Of a stretch of 64,000 nucleotides of DNA, positions 39,501-52,400 are shown in pieces. The notes under the pieces are model-generated. The model did no database searches. It worked only from the letters and a program-made list of their open reading frames with translations, and was not told where the DNA came from. Position 1 is the first letter of the stretch. Every line of letters begins with the position of its first letter. The position numbers and the translations under genes were made by a program. The DNA lies in contig JAMZAV010003153.1 of NCBI GenBank assembly GCA_024449915.1, positions 1 through 64,000 on the forward strand, given 5' to 3'. This DNA is from Sweltsa coloradensis (Eukaryota > Arthropoda > Insecta > Plecoptera > Chloroperlidae).

Positions 39501-42500
39501 TAATTTTTTTGGAATTTTTTTGTCGGGACATAACCTCAGAATCAACAATTTTATTTAAATAACTGGAATCAGTTGCTCAAGTTAAAAATTGAATTTTTAG
39601 CAGCGGTTTTTTTGTATATTATTTCTACACTCCTTTATCTACAACCTAAATATAAATATTATTGGTTTTATATGATTTCAGGCGTTGCACGATTTTTTCC
39701 GTTAAACGGTACAAAATTTGAAATTGTACCGGCAGGCGAAAAAAATTGTGCAACGCGACAAACCATATAAATACAAAAATCCTTTTATTAAAGTTGTAGA
39801 TAAAGGAGTGTAGAAATAATATACAAAAAACCGCTGCTGAAAATTCAATTTTGAACTTGAGCAACTGATTCCAGTAATTGGAATACAATCGTTGATTCTG
39901 AGGTTATGTCCCGTCAAAAAAATTTCAAACAAATAATCTGCTCTTTTATTAAGCCCTCTTACATTCTACTTACTTTTCAGACGTCTTAGCTGCATTCTTA
40001 AGAAATCATATTTGGGTCTATGCTGGACACGATTCCACCCGCAAACAGCGACAGAATCCTCAATGCTGCCGCAAACAGCGACAGAATCCTCAATGCTGAT
40101 TCGGAACACAGTGGTATTTATTATGTGCCTCGTTTCGAGGACGTCTCCAAAGTCACCGTTTACAAATTCTTAACCTCCTCAGACACTAAGACTATAAGAG
40201 ACACTAAATAGGGCATTAGAAAAAAAAAAAATGGTTGATCTAGAGGAGCGAGCCAGGCACTTCATTAGTTAACCCTATCAGACCCGAATTATATCCGTGT
40301 AACTTTGGAAATTTTTATCAAACAATTTGAGTATGGTATTTTTTTTCTGAGATTTTTAGTATTTTTTTCACATTTTTTATCATGATTTTTTAAGAATTTT
40401 GGGAAATTTTGGATTTTGATTTAAAGCTACATTTTGAGTTAAAATTATAATTCTAGGTGCACACCCTTAAACAAGATTTCTTATGCATATTTTGGATTTT
40501 GTGTATCTCAAATACCTGCAATACTAGAGACATCAAATTTCCGGGAAAAATAAAAATAAATTGTTTTTAGCATTGTTTTTGCTGATGTCTTTTTTCAATC
40601 TTCTCTAAAATAGGTACCATTCGTACCATTGGCATAAGGTAAAAAATTATTTATTTTTTATGCCCCCCTCCCCTCCCCCCCCCCCCCACAAAAAAGGGGT
40701 AAATTAAAAAAAACTGTTATTTTCCCGCAATTAAATTTTAAAACTTGATGTCGTCGTTTGGTGACGTGGGGTCTGGGAGGATTAATTTTGTTGCCAACAG
40801 ATGGTAACTACTAGGAAAACGCTAAAGTCCCGCCGCGTTGATGGATGAGCTTTTTAAAGTTTTTAGTTTGTGTGGGATATCTTTACTATTGCAAGTTCTT
40901 TGTTTTGATGCCTACGCATTGTAGGTGATTGTTGTCAAGTTTCTATTGTTTCTTGTCAATTGATATTATATACCTCAAAAAACTTATATTAAAAGCTTTA
41001 TTTCAATGAATTCTGGCTAACTTTTTCAACTTTTTCTTTCAAAAGGTACTACATCACCATAACCTTAATGTCCATGTATAATATGAACGTTGTAGCCCCA
41101 CCAGTTTGGTCAGAATTGGCCCAAATAGCACAAAAATATCGCAAAAAAAAAAAAAAAAATCGTAAAAGTGCGATATTCATGAGAAATATTTCTTCGATTG
41201 TACCCAAAAACGTGGCAAGTCTAAGTTCGGAGATTTCGAAGGTCCTGTCAAATTTTCATCAAGATCGCATATGCCGTTTTCCCGGTAGAGAGCGAACAAA
41301 CAGACAAAAATACAAACAAAAAAAAACAAAAAAAAAAACACCCGAGCTAAATTTTTTGGGGGGTCAGTGAAATTGAAGTCTTCGCTTCACTCGCTTCGCT
41401 CGCTACGCTCATCCAATTACTAATTGTCTAACTTCCAAAAAAAACTAAAATTGAAGCTGTTATCTTCACCTGATTATGCCTATACTTATGAAATTGTATT
41501 CTAGATGGCCGTGGAATTGTTATTATGCTGTAATTAATTCAAGTTGCTGTCAAATTGAATGATACAAACATTTTCAATACTAGAACATTGTGTTAACATG
41601 ATGCAATCGGGTTTTTTACTCTGTTGAGAATACAACAATGCCAACAATGCAATTTATTCCTATGTCTCCCATAGGCGACATTGGGTCTCAACTGTTGGAA
41701 TACTTATAAAACTCAAAATTTCATACTGTTATTTTTCATTTGTTTTTTCAGAGTAAGAACGTTGCTTACACTAGCACAAAGCCATGTATTAAGTTAAACA
41801 TATTTCATGTTTTTTACACTTTTTATCAATAAAATCAATATCACAACTAAAATTAAATTTTAATTAACATGCATCTCATGCCAAGCTTATGTTTTCATAA
41901 CTTTAAAGTTAAATTTAATTAGGCTATCACCAACTTATAGAATCCATGCTTCAAACAGCCATTAACAAAGGAATTTTGTTATTTTTTTGTTATTATTTTA
42001 AATTTATTGATTTTTTTAATTATTATTATAAATTTTAAAGAAAAGGTGTGAATAACAATAACAGCAAAAAAAGAGAATATACCTACAAATAAAAAGAAGC
42101 AAAAATTCATTTAAATTTTAGGGTATTTACTGACCAACTACATTGTTGTGAAATAATTGTTTCATGTATTTGAGACCTAATGTCGCCTATATGAGACACA
42201 GCGTTTTGGCTAATAGGGTCAAGGGATTTTTGCTCAGAATTTTTTTTATTTTTTTTATTTTTTTTTCATCCAGAAAATGTCATTTGTTTTTACAAATTCA
42301 CAAAAAAATAAATTCTGGGTCTGTGGAGGCTAAGACAAGAACTGATGGACTTGAATCCACAACGGAAGGTTTATGAAAATCTGCCTAAAGCTGGTATCGA
42401 ACCCTAGACCTTCTATATCAGAAGATGAGCAAATTACCACAAAAACAAACAAACACTACTCTATAGTTGTCAATTGACAAGATTGATCATTTTAATATTC

Positions 42501-45500
42501 ATCTTCATTGAATTGCATTTAAATTATTAATTATTAATTGAAATTTCCAAAAATATATTCCAGGAAACCTTCAGGAAACAAAATATTTAGTATTTAGTAT
42601 TTTTTTAGTATTACACCATTTCCGGAGCCGAATCTCAGACCAACAATTTTTTTTTAAAGAACCTTTCAATACAATATTATTTGATTATATTTCACTACCG
42701 GTACCTACTATATATTTATGTTACACTGCATTATTATTGTGCCATGAAACTAGGAAGCTTCGCAAACGCTTTTTTCATAACAATCGGATAAAGCATGTAA
42801 GTCGAAGATATGTTTAAAAAAATCGAAACAAATCGTAAAGTTAAAGTCTCACCTTCTTCACAGATAAAGCTCCTTCTCCGATCACACTCTGCCTCGACGT
42901 ATACAAAGTGGTCGCACACGTGCCGGTCAGCCAGGAGGCAGCCCTGCTTGGTGATGTTGTCTGGACGGTACCAGGCGAACGGCTCGCTTGAGGAGTTTTT
43001 AGATTCGTCAAGATTGATGAGCTCGTTCGAAGATATCCAAGTCCACGCATTGTTAGTATAAAAGCCGCCGATCCAAGCGTTCTCGATCACTGGAAAATAA
43101 AGGTATTATTAACTTATTTTCAGTGGCTATTACCCCCAAAAACTTTTTTTTTATCACAAAATCTATAGAATAATTAGACGAGCGAGCGAAGCGACTGAGG
43201 ATTTTCCATTCAAGAAATATGGCACTTCCGTGATTCTGTGGGTCTGTGTGTACATCGAAAATCAGCCGAATCGCTGAATAGATTGCGCTGAAATTTTAAA
43301 CAGACATCCGGTACGAGTTTACTGAGAACAGCTAACAAAATCAGCTAGATCCATTGCGATTTAAACCTACAAGAAATAATAAATTGAAAAATACGCTGCC
43401 AATGTTTAGAAATTATTTTAACAAAAATGGTTTTGATTTTGAAAAAATATTTTTCGTTTGTTATTTGCCTAGCTGTGAAATGCCGTGCCCATGCAAGGAT
43501 CATCGAATATGGCACGCTCAAGGTACCCCCAAATTTTGCTCGGAGATTGAGTATACCTTGCAATCTCTACACGTATTTTGTGATGGCTATATTTTCCGTA
43601 GTATTGTCACGGATGATGGACTTCACTGCATTATATGCATTTCAAAATATGTTTAATAATTTTTAAAATACAATCCAGAAATTTCCAAATTTTTCACGAC
43701 CAGGTGATTGAACCCACATCCTCCACATTTCGGCTATAAGGGCGCCTTAGCCAACTAGACTAGGGAAACGCCAAAGTCGTTGTTAGATGAGTGAGCGAGT
43801 CATGTGCTGAGTACCAGTGAACATTTGCATTTAAGTTTGAAAATTATATAGGTATTAATAATGTTTTTTTAAAGTTACCCAGCAAACACATAAGTTACGG
43901 TAGAGTGATGGCTGCGTGCTGGCACTTCTGGCCACTGTGGCCACTGATTGGCCAGCAGTGAGAAGGTGTCAGCCTGTCACTGGCATACCGTCTGAAGGCT
44001 GGCCAGAACAAAAACAACCCCAGCCCGGTGTTGGTTGGCCGCTGTCGTGTTTATGTCGTTTTGCCGCCACGGGCGTGAAGATGGCTGGCCATCACTTTGC
44101 CGGCTGCCGGTTGGCCAGCAGCGGATAAGTCATGGACCATCACTTGAAGATGGCTGGCCATCACTTTGCCGGCTGCCGGTTGGCCAGCAGTGTAAATGTG
44201 TTGGCTTATCACTAGAAAACCGTCTTCCGGCTAAACATATTTTAACAATCACCCATCCAGTGAAAGTCGATTTGCTATTGTATGTATAGGTGATTATTCC
44301 CTCAACACAGCAAGCTTCTTCCGTGGCCCAACGGTTAGAGGCTAGGCTTACAGATGGAGAGTCGCCCTGCTGGACCGAGATCGAGACACCTAACTTGAAA
44401 CTTTATAATTACTTGCAAATAATACATGTTGTGTATCACCCTACAGATATTCGACTGGTGTCAGAAATTAAGACGAAATACCTTTGTGAGACCGATATTA
44501 TAACAATTATACTTATTATTTTAATTTTTTGTTTACATATTTAGATACCAGATCGCGCTGGTTCCAATGATTTCCAAGCAAACACGAATTGATGGGCCAT
44601 AAGTGGCCCGCAAGCGGCTGGCCAGTTCAGTTCTGGCCAGCCGCTTGCGGGCCACTTAGGGCCCATCAATTCGTGTTTGCTGGGTAAGTTGGTATAATGG
44701 GCTTCAACTTTAATGCTATAATGTGCCACTCTAGCCTATGATAGGCAAGAGAGGTCTAAGGTAAAGGGAAGAAAAGTAATGTTACCGGGTACTCAACACA
44801 TGGCTCACTCGACTTTGGCGTTCCCCTAGTACTACAGTGAAATGACTGTTTGAAAAATCACATCTTGTAACTATGATTTTACATAATTAATAAAATAAAC
44901 AAGTATAATTCTGAAATTTATAAAAATTGAGTTTTGGAGAATTTCCTTTATCGTCTTTTTATTTTTTGTTCTTCATATAAACGTTTTTACTAGAGCATTG
45001 TTGCAACATCGTGTCTTGAAACTGTTCAAAATGTTAATTCCAAATTTAAACCCCTTCTTGGTATTAAGCATATTTTTACCCAACCACTCGCCCAAATTAC
45101 TAAACCAAATAAAGCAGAATTACAGAAAAGACTTTCGAGGTAGTCAATTAAACTTGTCTGTCGTGATACGCAGTGTCGATTGTCATAAGATTCTGACGTA
45201 AGAGGAAATGACTAAGCAGAGCCTACTCAATCCGCTCGACCCAGTGAATGTCACATAACAATGATGTGCAACCTCCTTTACAATAATATGTAAAACCATT
45301 GGAATTTCTAGTATTTTCTGCGCAAGCTAACTTCAGGCATTCTAATGTTGGCCTCAACGTTCTTCTCAATTTAACCCCATCGTCTCTGGTGAAGTTGTCA
45401 GATCTAGGGCGACGGTCGATCGCCCGCAGACAAGCACGAGCTCGGCCCTGTACCCGAGTTGGGGCGTTTTCAGCTATGTGAACACGCCGACCCGAACGAT

Positions 45501-46356
45501 TTACAATTTTGAAACTTGGTATATGAACTGATATGTGGTACATGACTTCCTAAAAAAAAATCGACCAGATCCGATAACCCGTTCTGTGCTAAAAAAAAGT
45601 GCCTCGACATCGTTGAAGTCCTTTCGATTAGCTGGCTGGGGGGTTAATTCTCCACGGAGTTGTAAGAGCCTACAGAGAAAACGATACATCTTAGAACTAT
45701 GAAACCTGGACTACACCTAGGCGTACCTCAGACGCACATACATGGTTCTGATTAGCAATCATACAAGTTATTTTCTATATGATTCATGGCTGCAGAAAAG
45801 AAACGCGCGGATCATCAAATCAGCCATACTCCGATAGTGAAATGAGCTAGTCATACTTGGGCGTGCTCGCATCATTCTGTTCCACGTCATCTTGAACTCC
45901 TGTTGTGTAGTAAGCTTAGCGAGTTCCATCCCCCGGTTCTGACACTGGCTCAGCGCCTCTGACCACGTGACCTCGGCCTTGAAGATATGGAGCCTCTTGT
46001 TGCCGATATTTATTGGAGGCTTCATCTCTACCATCGTGCCATTGTCCGCGGCCCCGGAGCGAGCTGGAGATAAACACACATTAGAGATCAACAGGTGGTC
46101 CATTATCCATGTAAACTTGCTTCATTTGGCTATCAAATGTATTGTAGATGTATATTAATTTTACACTCAACAAAGTTGGCCCAAGCAAATCCAACCGACA
46201 ACGAATCAGCAAATAATTTAAATTTACTAGAACCAACAGGCAGTACCAATTGGATTTTGTTATAATTATCTGTCGTTTACTAATACCAATTGAGATCTGT
46301 AGATTTGGTTCCAAATAACAAAGGGTCGTTTTTTTTCATTAGATCACCATAATTTC

Positions 46357-46427
<71 letters not shown>

Positions 46428-49400
46428 GTTCTGTCAGTTAAATAATATTTCTCTTTTTGTTGTTAGTGATTTCTTTCTTTGATTGTTGGATATTATAGAG
46501 AGAGAGGGCAAAGGATGGCAAGAGAAAAGTTTCTATCAATTCATACCTTTAATGTCGACGGTGTCAGGCAGATCATTGTACAGCCAGGGTCATATGTAAA
46601 ACAAGAGGTCTGGAAGATAACTCTTTTGCCGACATCCCGTGGTCAACTCTCTGTGCACGTGATTTGTATCATATTGTGAACTGCATCATCGATCGATGAA
46701 AGCCCCCTAGACTATTTGATGTTATTTATATTTTTTAGGAGGCTTTGAAAGACTCTTGGTCAACAAAATAGTCAATATATAGAAGGCAGTTAGGAGAATA
46801 ATACATTTTTATCAAAACAAAAGCATAAAACAAACTTTGGTAGTTTGCAACTAAGATTAATTGTCAGCTAAGATGGAATAATTCGAAATTAATTGGAAAC
46901 TAACGCAAAGGTAAGAACCAAGGCATTGTTCTGATGCTACGCCTAGGCCGAAGTATCGATATATAATTCTATCTTGACGTTCCATATTATATTTCTTCAA
47001 GGCATGATAGTTGCTCTGGTGAAAAATGAATTTTCCTTTGACTTTAGCAGCCATGTTTCTTATTTACGTCGATCGTTGCAGTTCACAGGGTGATCTAAAT
47101 CATGGCACAGAGAGCTGACCACGCGATATCGGTACAAGAGGTATCTTCCAGACCTCTTGATTTATATATGAATCTGGCTGAACAAGACGGGAAGGCGGAA
47201 GAAAAGGAAGCGTTTCTCAATGTGAGCAGAGCCATGCTCTGAGCCAAATTCTAACCTGGGCCCAGACGAAGATTGGAATTGTAATAGGGTGTTGAGCAAC
47301 TTACAAAGTTCGCATATGTATGGCCTCTTTTTGTGGCATGGCTGGCCGACGATCAGTGCCAGGTGGTGCATATTCCTGGCCGTGGCGAGACACATGGGGG
47401 CCGTGGACGAGATGTTTGGTCTGTCCACCCAGTAAGGCAACGTCATCATAGGGAACTCGTGCACTCCGCTGAGCTTCGCATCGATGCTCGAATTAGACTG
47501 TACCCATCTCCATGAGCCAACACCACCGAGCGTAGTGGGCGCAGAGTACTCTCCTCCTACCCAGAGAGAGCCGTAGCCTGCAGAGGAAGAGACAAGTAGT
47601 ATTAGAGATAACCTACGATTTTATAGCATTTCAATTGACAAAATTCGCATTGTTTTTTTTTTAAATAAAGAATTTGATTGCTTTTTTTTCCTTCCCACCA
47701 AAACCTTAAATGTTGGGTGTTTCTTGCACTTCCAATGGTATAAAATTAATTACATTAAAGGTTAAAAAGATATATTGTTTATTCTTATCATGTTTACAAT
47801 TAAAAACAGAAAGACAAAATTTCAAAGAAGAATATTAAATGTCTCTTGACAAGAAGTGGCGTCAGTAGGGTGAAAAGGGGCGTTCGGCGCCAGCGGATGA
47901 TCTCGATTTAACATGGGGTCTTGTGAGGAATCCTCTGCTCACGCAATGGAGAATCTCAGCGGCGCATTAAAACTTAATATAACCTCATCCGCTCATTTTA
48001 AATTCAAGATGGTGGACACTACACAAGAGTGTGACCACTTTTAACCTACCTTTTCCATTCCGAAGTGCTTAACACCCAAACCTGAACTAACCATAGGGCT
48101 TAAGCGTCAAACCTTACCTAAACTAAACTTGTCTTCCTATATGAGTTCAAGAGTCACATACAGTTGGGCTTGTGAGGTGGGGGATCTGCTATTCTGTTGT
48201 ACAACCCCGTCTCCGAATCATTCCTATCCTGTTTCTACGATTTATTCTACTCGCAACTCGTCACGGAGGCCACACACATAACCAAGCCAATCCGCTAAAT
48301 TTTAGACATCCTCTTATGCAAAAGACCTTTGCTACTTTCAAAAGTAGAACTCATCCAGTGTGGGAATGTTCATTTAGCAATTAAAGCCACTCTCAAAGTC
48401 AGAATTCTAAAGTCAAAAAACATCTAAGCGAAGGTGCTCAATTACAACAAAGCCAACTGGTGCTGTCATCGAACCTGTTCGTGGAACACCTCCCTCGCGA
48501 ATTTAACTAATGAACACTGAACTGGCATGGAGAAAGTGGTCGGCCATATTCTGGCCCTGTGTGAAGTCAGCAGTCCCAAAAGTGAAAATAAATTCCAAAA
48601 GAAGACCGCCAAACGTATTAATCAAAGACATACGACGCCGCGACTCTTTGTTCCAAAAGTGGAAGAAGTCTCCTTCAGATGAGCGGGAATTACAATACAA
48701 AAAATTGAGGAACTTAGTCAAGGCGAAGGTACGCAAGGCTCATAACGAATACGAGTGGCATTTAGGTAATGATCCCAAAAAACACTGGAAATATATCCAC
48801 AGCAGACAGGGAAGTTTGGCACCCGTTTAATACGAGTCCAATGGCGCAAAAATCTCAGATCCTGTGGAAGTCGCAAACGCATTCAACACAAATTCTGTAA
48901 TAATTACTCTTCACAAGAAAAATCTACTTCACCAAAATTCTCTCCAAACATTCTCGGTCGACAACATCAATAACTTGAAATATTATGGTTGTGTGAAATT
49001 GAATAGCTTGTCTTTCAAGTATGCAGTGAACAAATGCCTGGACAACAATGCAAGGAAGCAAGAGAAGGTTTTTATGTATTTTACGACTGACAACATCGAA
49101 CCCACATCCTTGTAGAGACGTACGCTTCGGACCAGCGCCCTATTCGTATGTGCCACCTGAACGTCATAGAACCCACGTCCCCGTAGAGCCGTACGCTTCG
49201 GAAAAGGGACCTATTCGTATGTGCCACCAGCGTCAGAGAACCCAAGTCCCCGTAGTGCCATACGCTTCGGACGAGGACCCTATTTGGATGTGCCACCGTG
49301 GATGCCTTATTTTATTCCTAATATGCGAAACTTACTAATATAAGAGATGAAACTTTAAGACGTCTTTCTCTTCAACACTTACTGATGACCGACTCAGCCA

Positions 49401-52400
49401 GCGCTCGTCCAATGAACGTTGAGATTTCCTCGCTGGAAAGCTCCAGCAGTCTGCCACCCTTAGCAGGACACTGCAGCGAGGCCTCCTTCCAGGTGACAGG
49501 GGTCGTATATATTGCGAATCTGGTGTCGTCGTTGTCGTAGTACTCAACATTGTTGTTCGTCTCTACTGGTTCTGTGCAACAAGTAACACACCATATAACA
49601 ACATTCTCTGCTATGTTTCTGAGTTTGTTACGTTTAAGTTTGTTTTTGTGGGAAATCTTATTTTACTGAAATCTTTAAGGCTGTGTGTTCACCAAAAACC
49701 AAAATCCAAATATGCATTAACAGTAGTTATAGAGTATAAACATTAATCACAGTCGTTTGAAAAGATCAAAATATATTTTCTACGATTTTTGGTTAATGCA
49801 TTTTTCCGGTATTGCTACTTATTTGAACGATTTTTGGTGCTAAGTTTTTCTTAAAATCAATATTTTACCCACTTCTCAATGTCCAATCGAGTTGAAATTT
49901 TTCTTACATACGCATTCTTGATGCCAATACATGAATCAATTAACAAATTTACTTAATAATCAATAATTCATCTTAATTATTAAATCGAAATTTTATGTTA
50001 CTAGCTTAACGGAAACTTATAATCGATATTTCACCCACTTCACAATGTCCAACCGAGCTAAAAATTTTAACACTTTCGTCTTCTTGATGACAATAGATGA
50101 ATCAATTAACAGATTAACTAGTTAATCAATTAATTCATCACAATTAATTAATCAAACAAGGCAACACGTCCAGCGAGCACATTTTAAATTACAACATTCA
50201 CAAAGAGACCTAAAGACTAAAAAGTAAATAATAATATTACATGAAAAAAAAATTATTTTAAAACAACACTTATATTTAAATGTACTTAAAAGTAAAAAAA
50301 AAATTTCGCCCAACAAATTTTTGCATTATTCGGGGAATAAAGGCATTGGGCGCTTGCCCTCCGTGAACAACACAATTCTGTAATCTATGTCAATACCGAA
50401 CGTGCCCAACACAATAAAGCAGTCACATGATTGCATCTTATCTGCAAGACTAGTGCCTCGAGGATGGCCCGTGTAGTATGTTTGTGTGGTCGTACCTTCC
50501 TCCAAGATTGTTTTCGTCAATAGCAGACAGCACAACACGTTACACGGTGCAATTCCGAGCCAGTCTCATTTCTGCACGAGATAACTTGATTCTTTGTTAG
50601 TTAATTATGTATTCTTGGAAATTAAATCCTACCGAAATTGAGCAGGAATACGCTTTTTACCTCTCACCCTTAACTCTAGACTACACCTTACCCAGGTTAA
50701 ATAAACTGTACTGGAATCTGGCCTCCGCGGAAAACCACTGAAATATAAAACTGGGCAGCTTCGCGAACGTTTTTCCAGTGGGGTTGGTTGATAAGTGAGT
50801 ACCATTCTGCTAACCCTGAGCATGGTCGGATAAAAGTTAATACTATTTATTATTCTATTTATTCTTTTTTATTTATTCAAACTGGACACAAATACAGCCA
50901 TAGGCCATTTTACATTGTGCGTTATAAACATAATATCATTACTAACTAACTTATACTAACTTAAATCATAATATCATTACTAACTAACTTATACTAACTT
51001 AAATACATGAATGCATGAACAATGAATGATAGGTCATAGCAAAAACAGAAAGAAAGAAAGAATAAAAATAAAAATAAATTAAAATTAAAATTAAAATTAA
51101 AATGAAATAGCAAAATTAACCTGGCTAACAGGGTTTTACGTTCGTTATGAACTCACGCTGGTTTGCAAAATGTCTAGGGTGGGTGTGCAAGTAAATTGTA
51201 GGTGAAGGGTAGCCGATAGAAGAGGGACGTTTGATGATTTCCAGGCGAGATAGGTAAATGAACAGTTAGTCGATCTGGTAGGCGGAAGGACATGTAGGGA
51301 GAAAAAATTGATTAATGGAGGTCGAAGATTCCCATTGCTACCATTAAGCATGCACGGAGATAGGCGAGTACCATTCTGGTTCCCCTTAATTAAGCATGGT
51401 CACAGACATATGTGAGAACCATTCTGCTTAACACAAAAACCATGGTAGAAGATAGGTGAGTAACATTCTGCTACCCCTACGCATGGTCGGAGATAGGTGA
51501 GTACCATTCTGCTAACCCTAAGCATGGCAGAAGATAGGTGAGTACAACTGCTGAAGCATAGTCGAAGATAAGTAATTACCATTGTTCTATCCCTTAGCAT
51601 GGTCGGAGATAGGTGAGTCAAATTTTGCTACCCATAAGCATGGTTGGGGATAGGTGAGTCAAGTATTCTTCTTAATAAATGACTAGTAAGCATTAAGCCT
51701 ACCGAACGGAGGGTTGGTGTTCGATACCTGTTAGTTCGAGCTTATTTATATGTTAACACCCACATATTATTTTTGAGGGGTGTTAAATGGGAAATAAAAA
51801 TAAGGTGATTTTGTTTTATCTTGGAAATTTGTTAATGCTTGACGCTAATACGGTTTAAACACGATTCGCATTTTTAATGTTTAATTTAAATAACTAGGGA
51901 AACGCCAAAGTCGTTGTTAAACGAGTCAATGAGCCATGTCTTGAGTACCCGGTATCATTTCTCATACTTGGCTAGATCCAGCCTTAGGTATAGTGGAGGA
52001 AAGGGATGATCCCGGGTACTCAACACTTGGCTCACTCACTCGTTTAACAACGAATTTGGCGTTTCCCTAGTTAAACAAGGGAGCGGAGCGACTGAGTGTC
52101 TCCATTCAACTCAAACGGCCCTCATTCTGTGATTCTGTGTCTGTCTGTCTGAACGTTAAAAATCAGCCGAACCGCTAAATAGATTGCGCTGAAATTTTAA
52201 ACTTACATCCGGTACGTGTTTACTGAGAAATGTTAACAAAAACAACTAGATTCATTGCGATTTAATTCTACAATAAATGAAAAAGTGATTTTAAAAAATA
52301 TCGCTAGAATTTGTTTTGAAACAGCTAGCGTCACGAGATCTACCTGACTGGCATGGCCTAATGGTAAGCATTTAGCCTACCGCACGGAGGGTTGGGGTTC

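Noticed and set aside
45768..45856. Extension of the exon 4 frame to 45768
   Set aside because: Sequence after the GTATGAC donor shows no CTLD features, and the phase 1 donor matches the equivalent exons 2 and 6.
46479..46679. 66-codon plus-strand frame in intron 3
   Set aside because: No recognisable features; embedded in a minus-strand gene intron beside a (GT)n tract.
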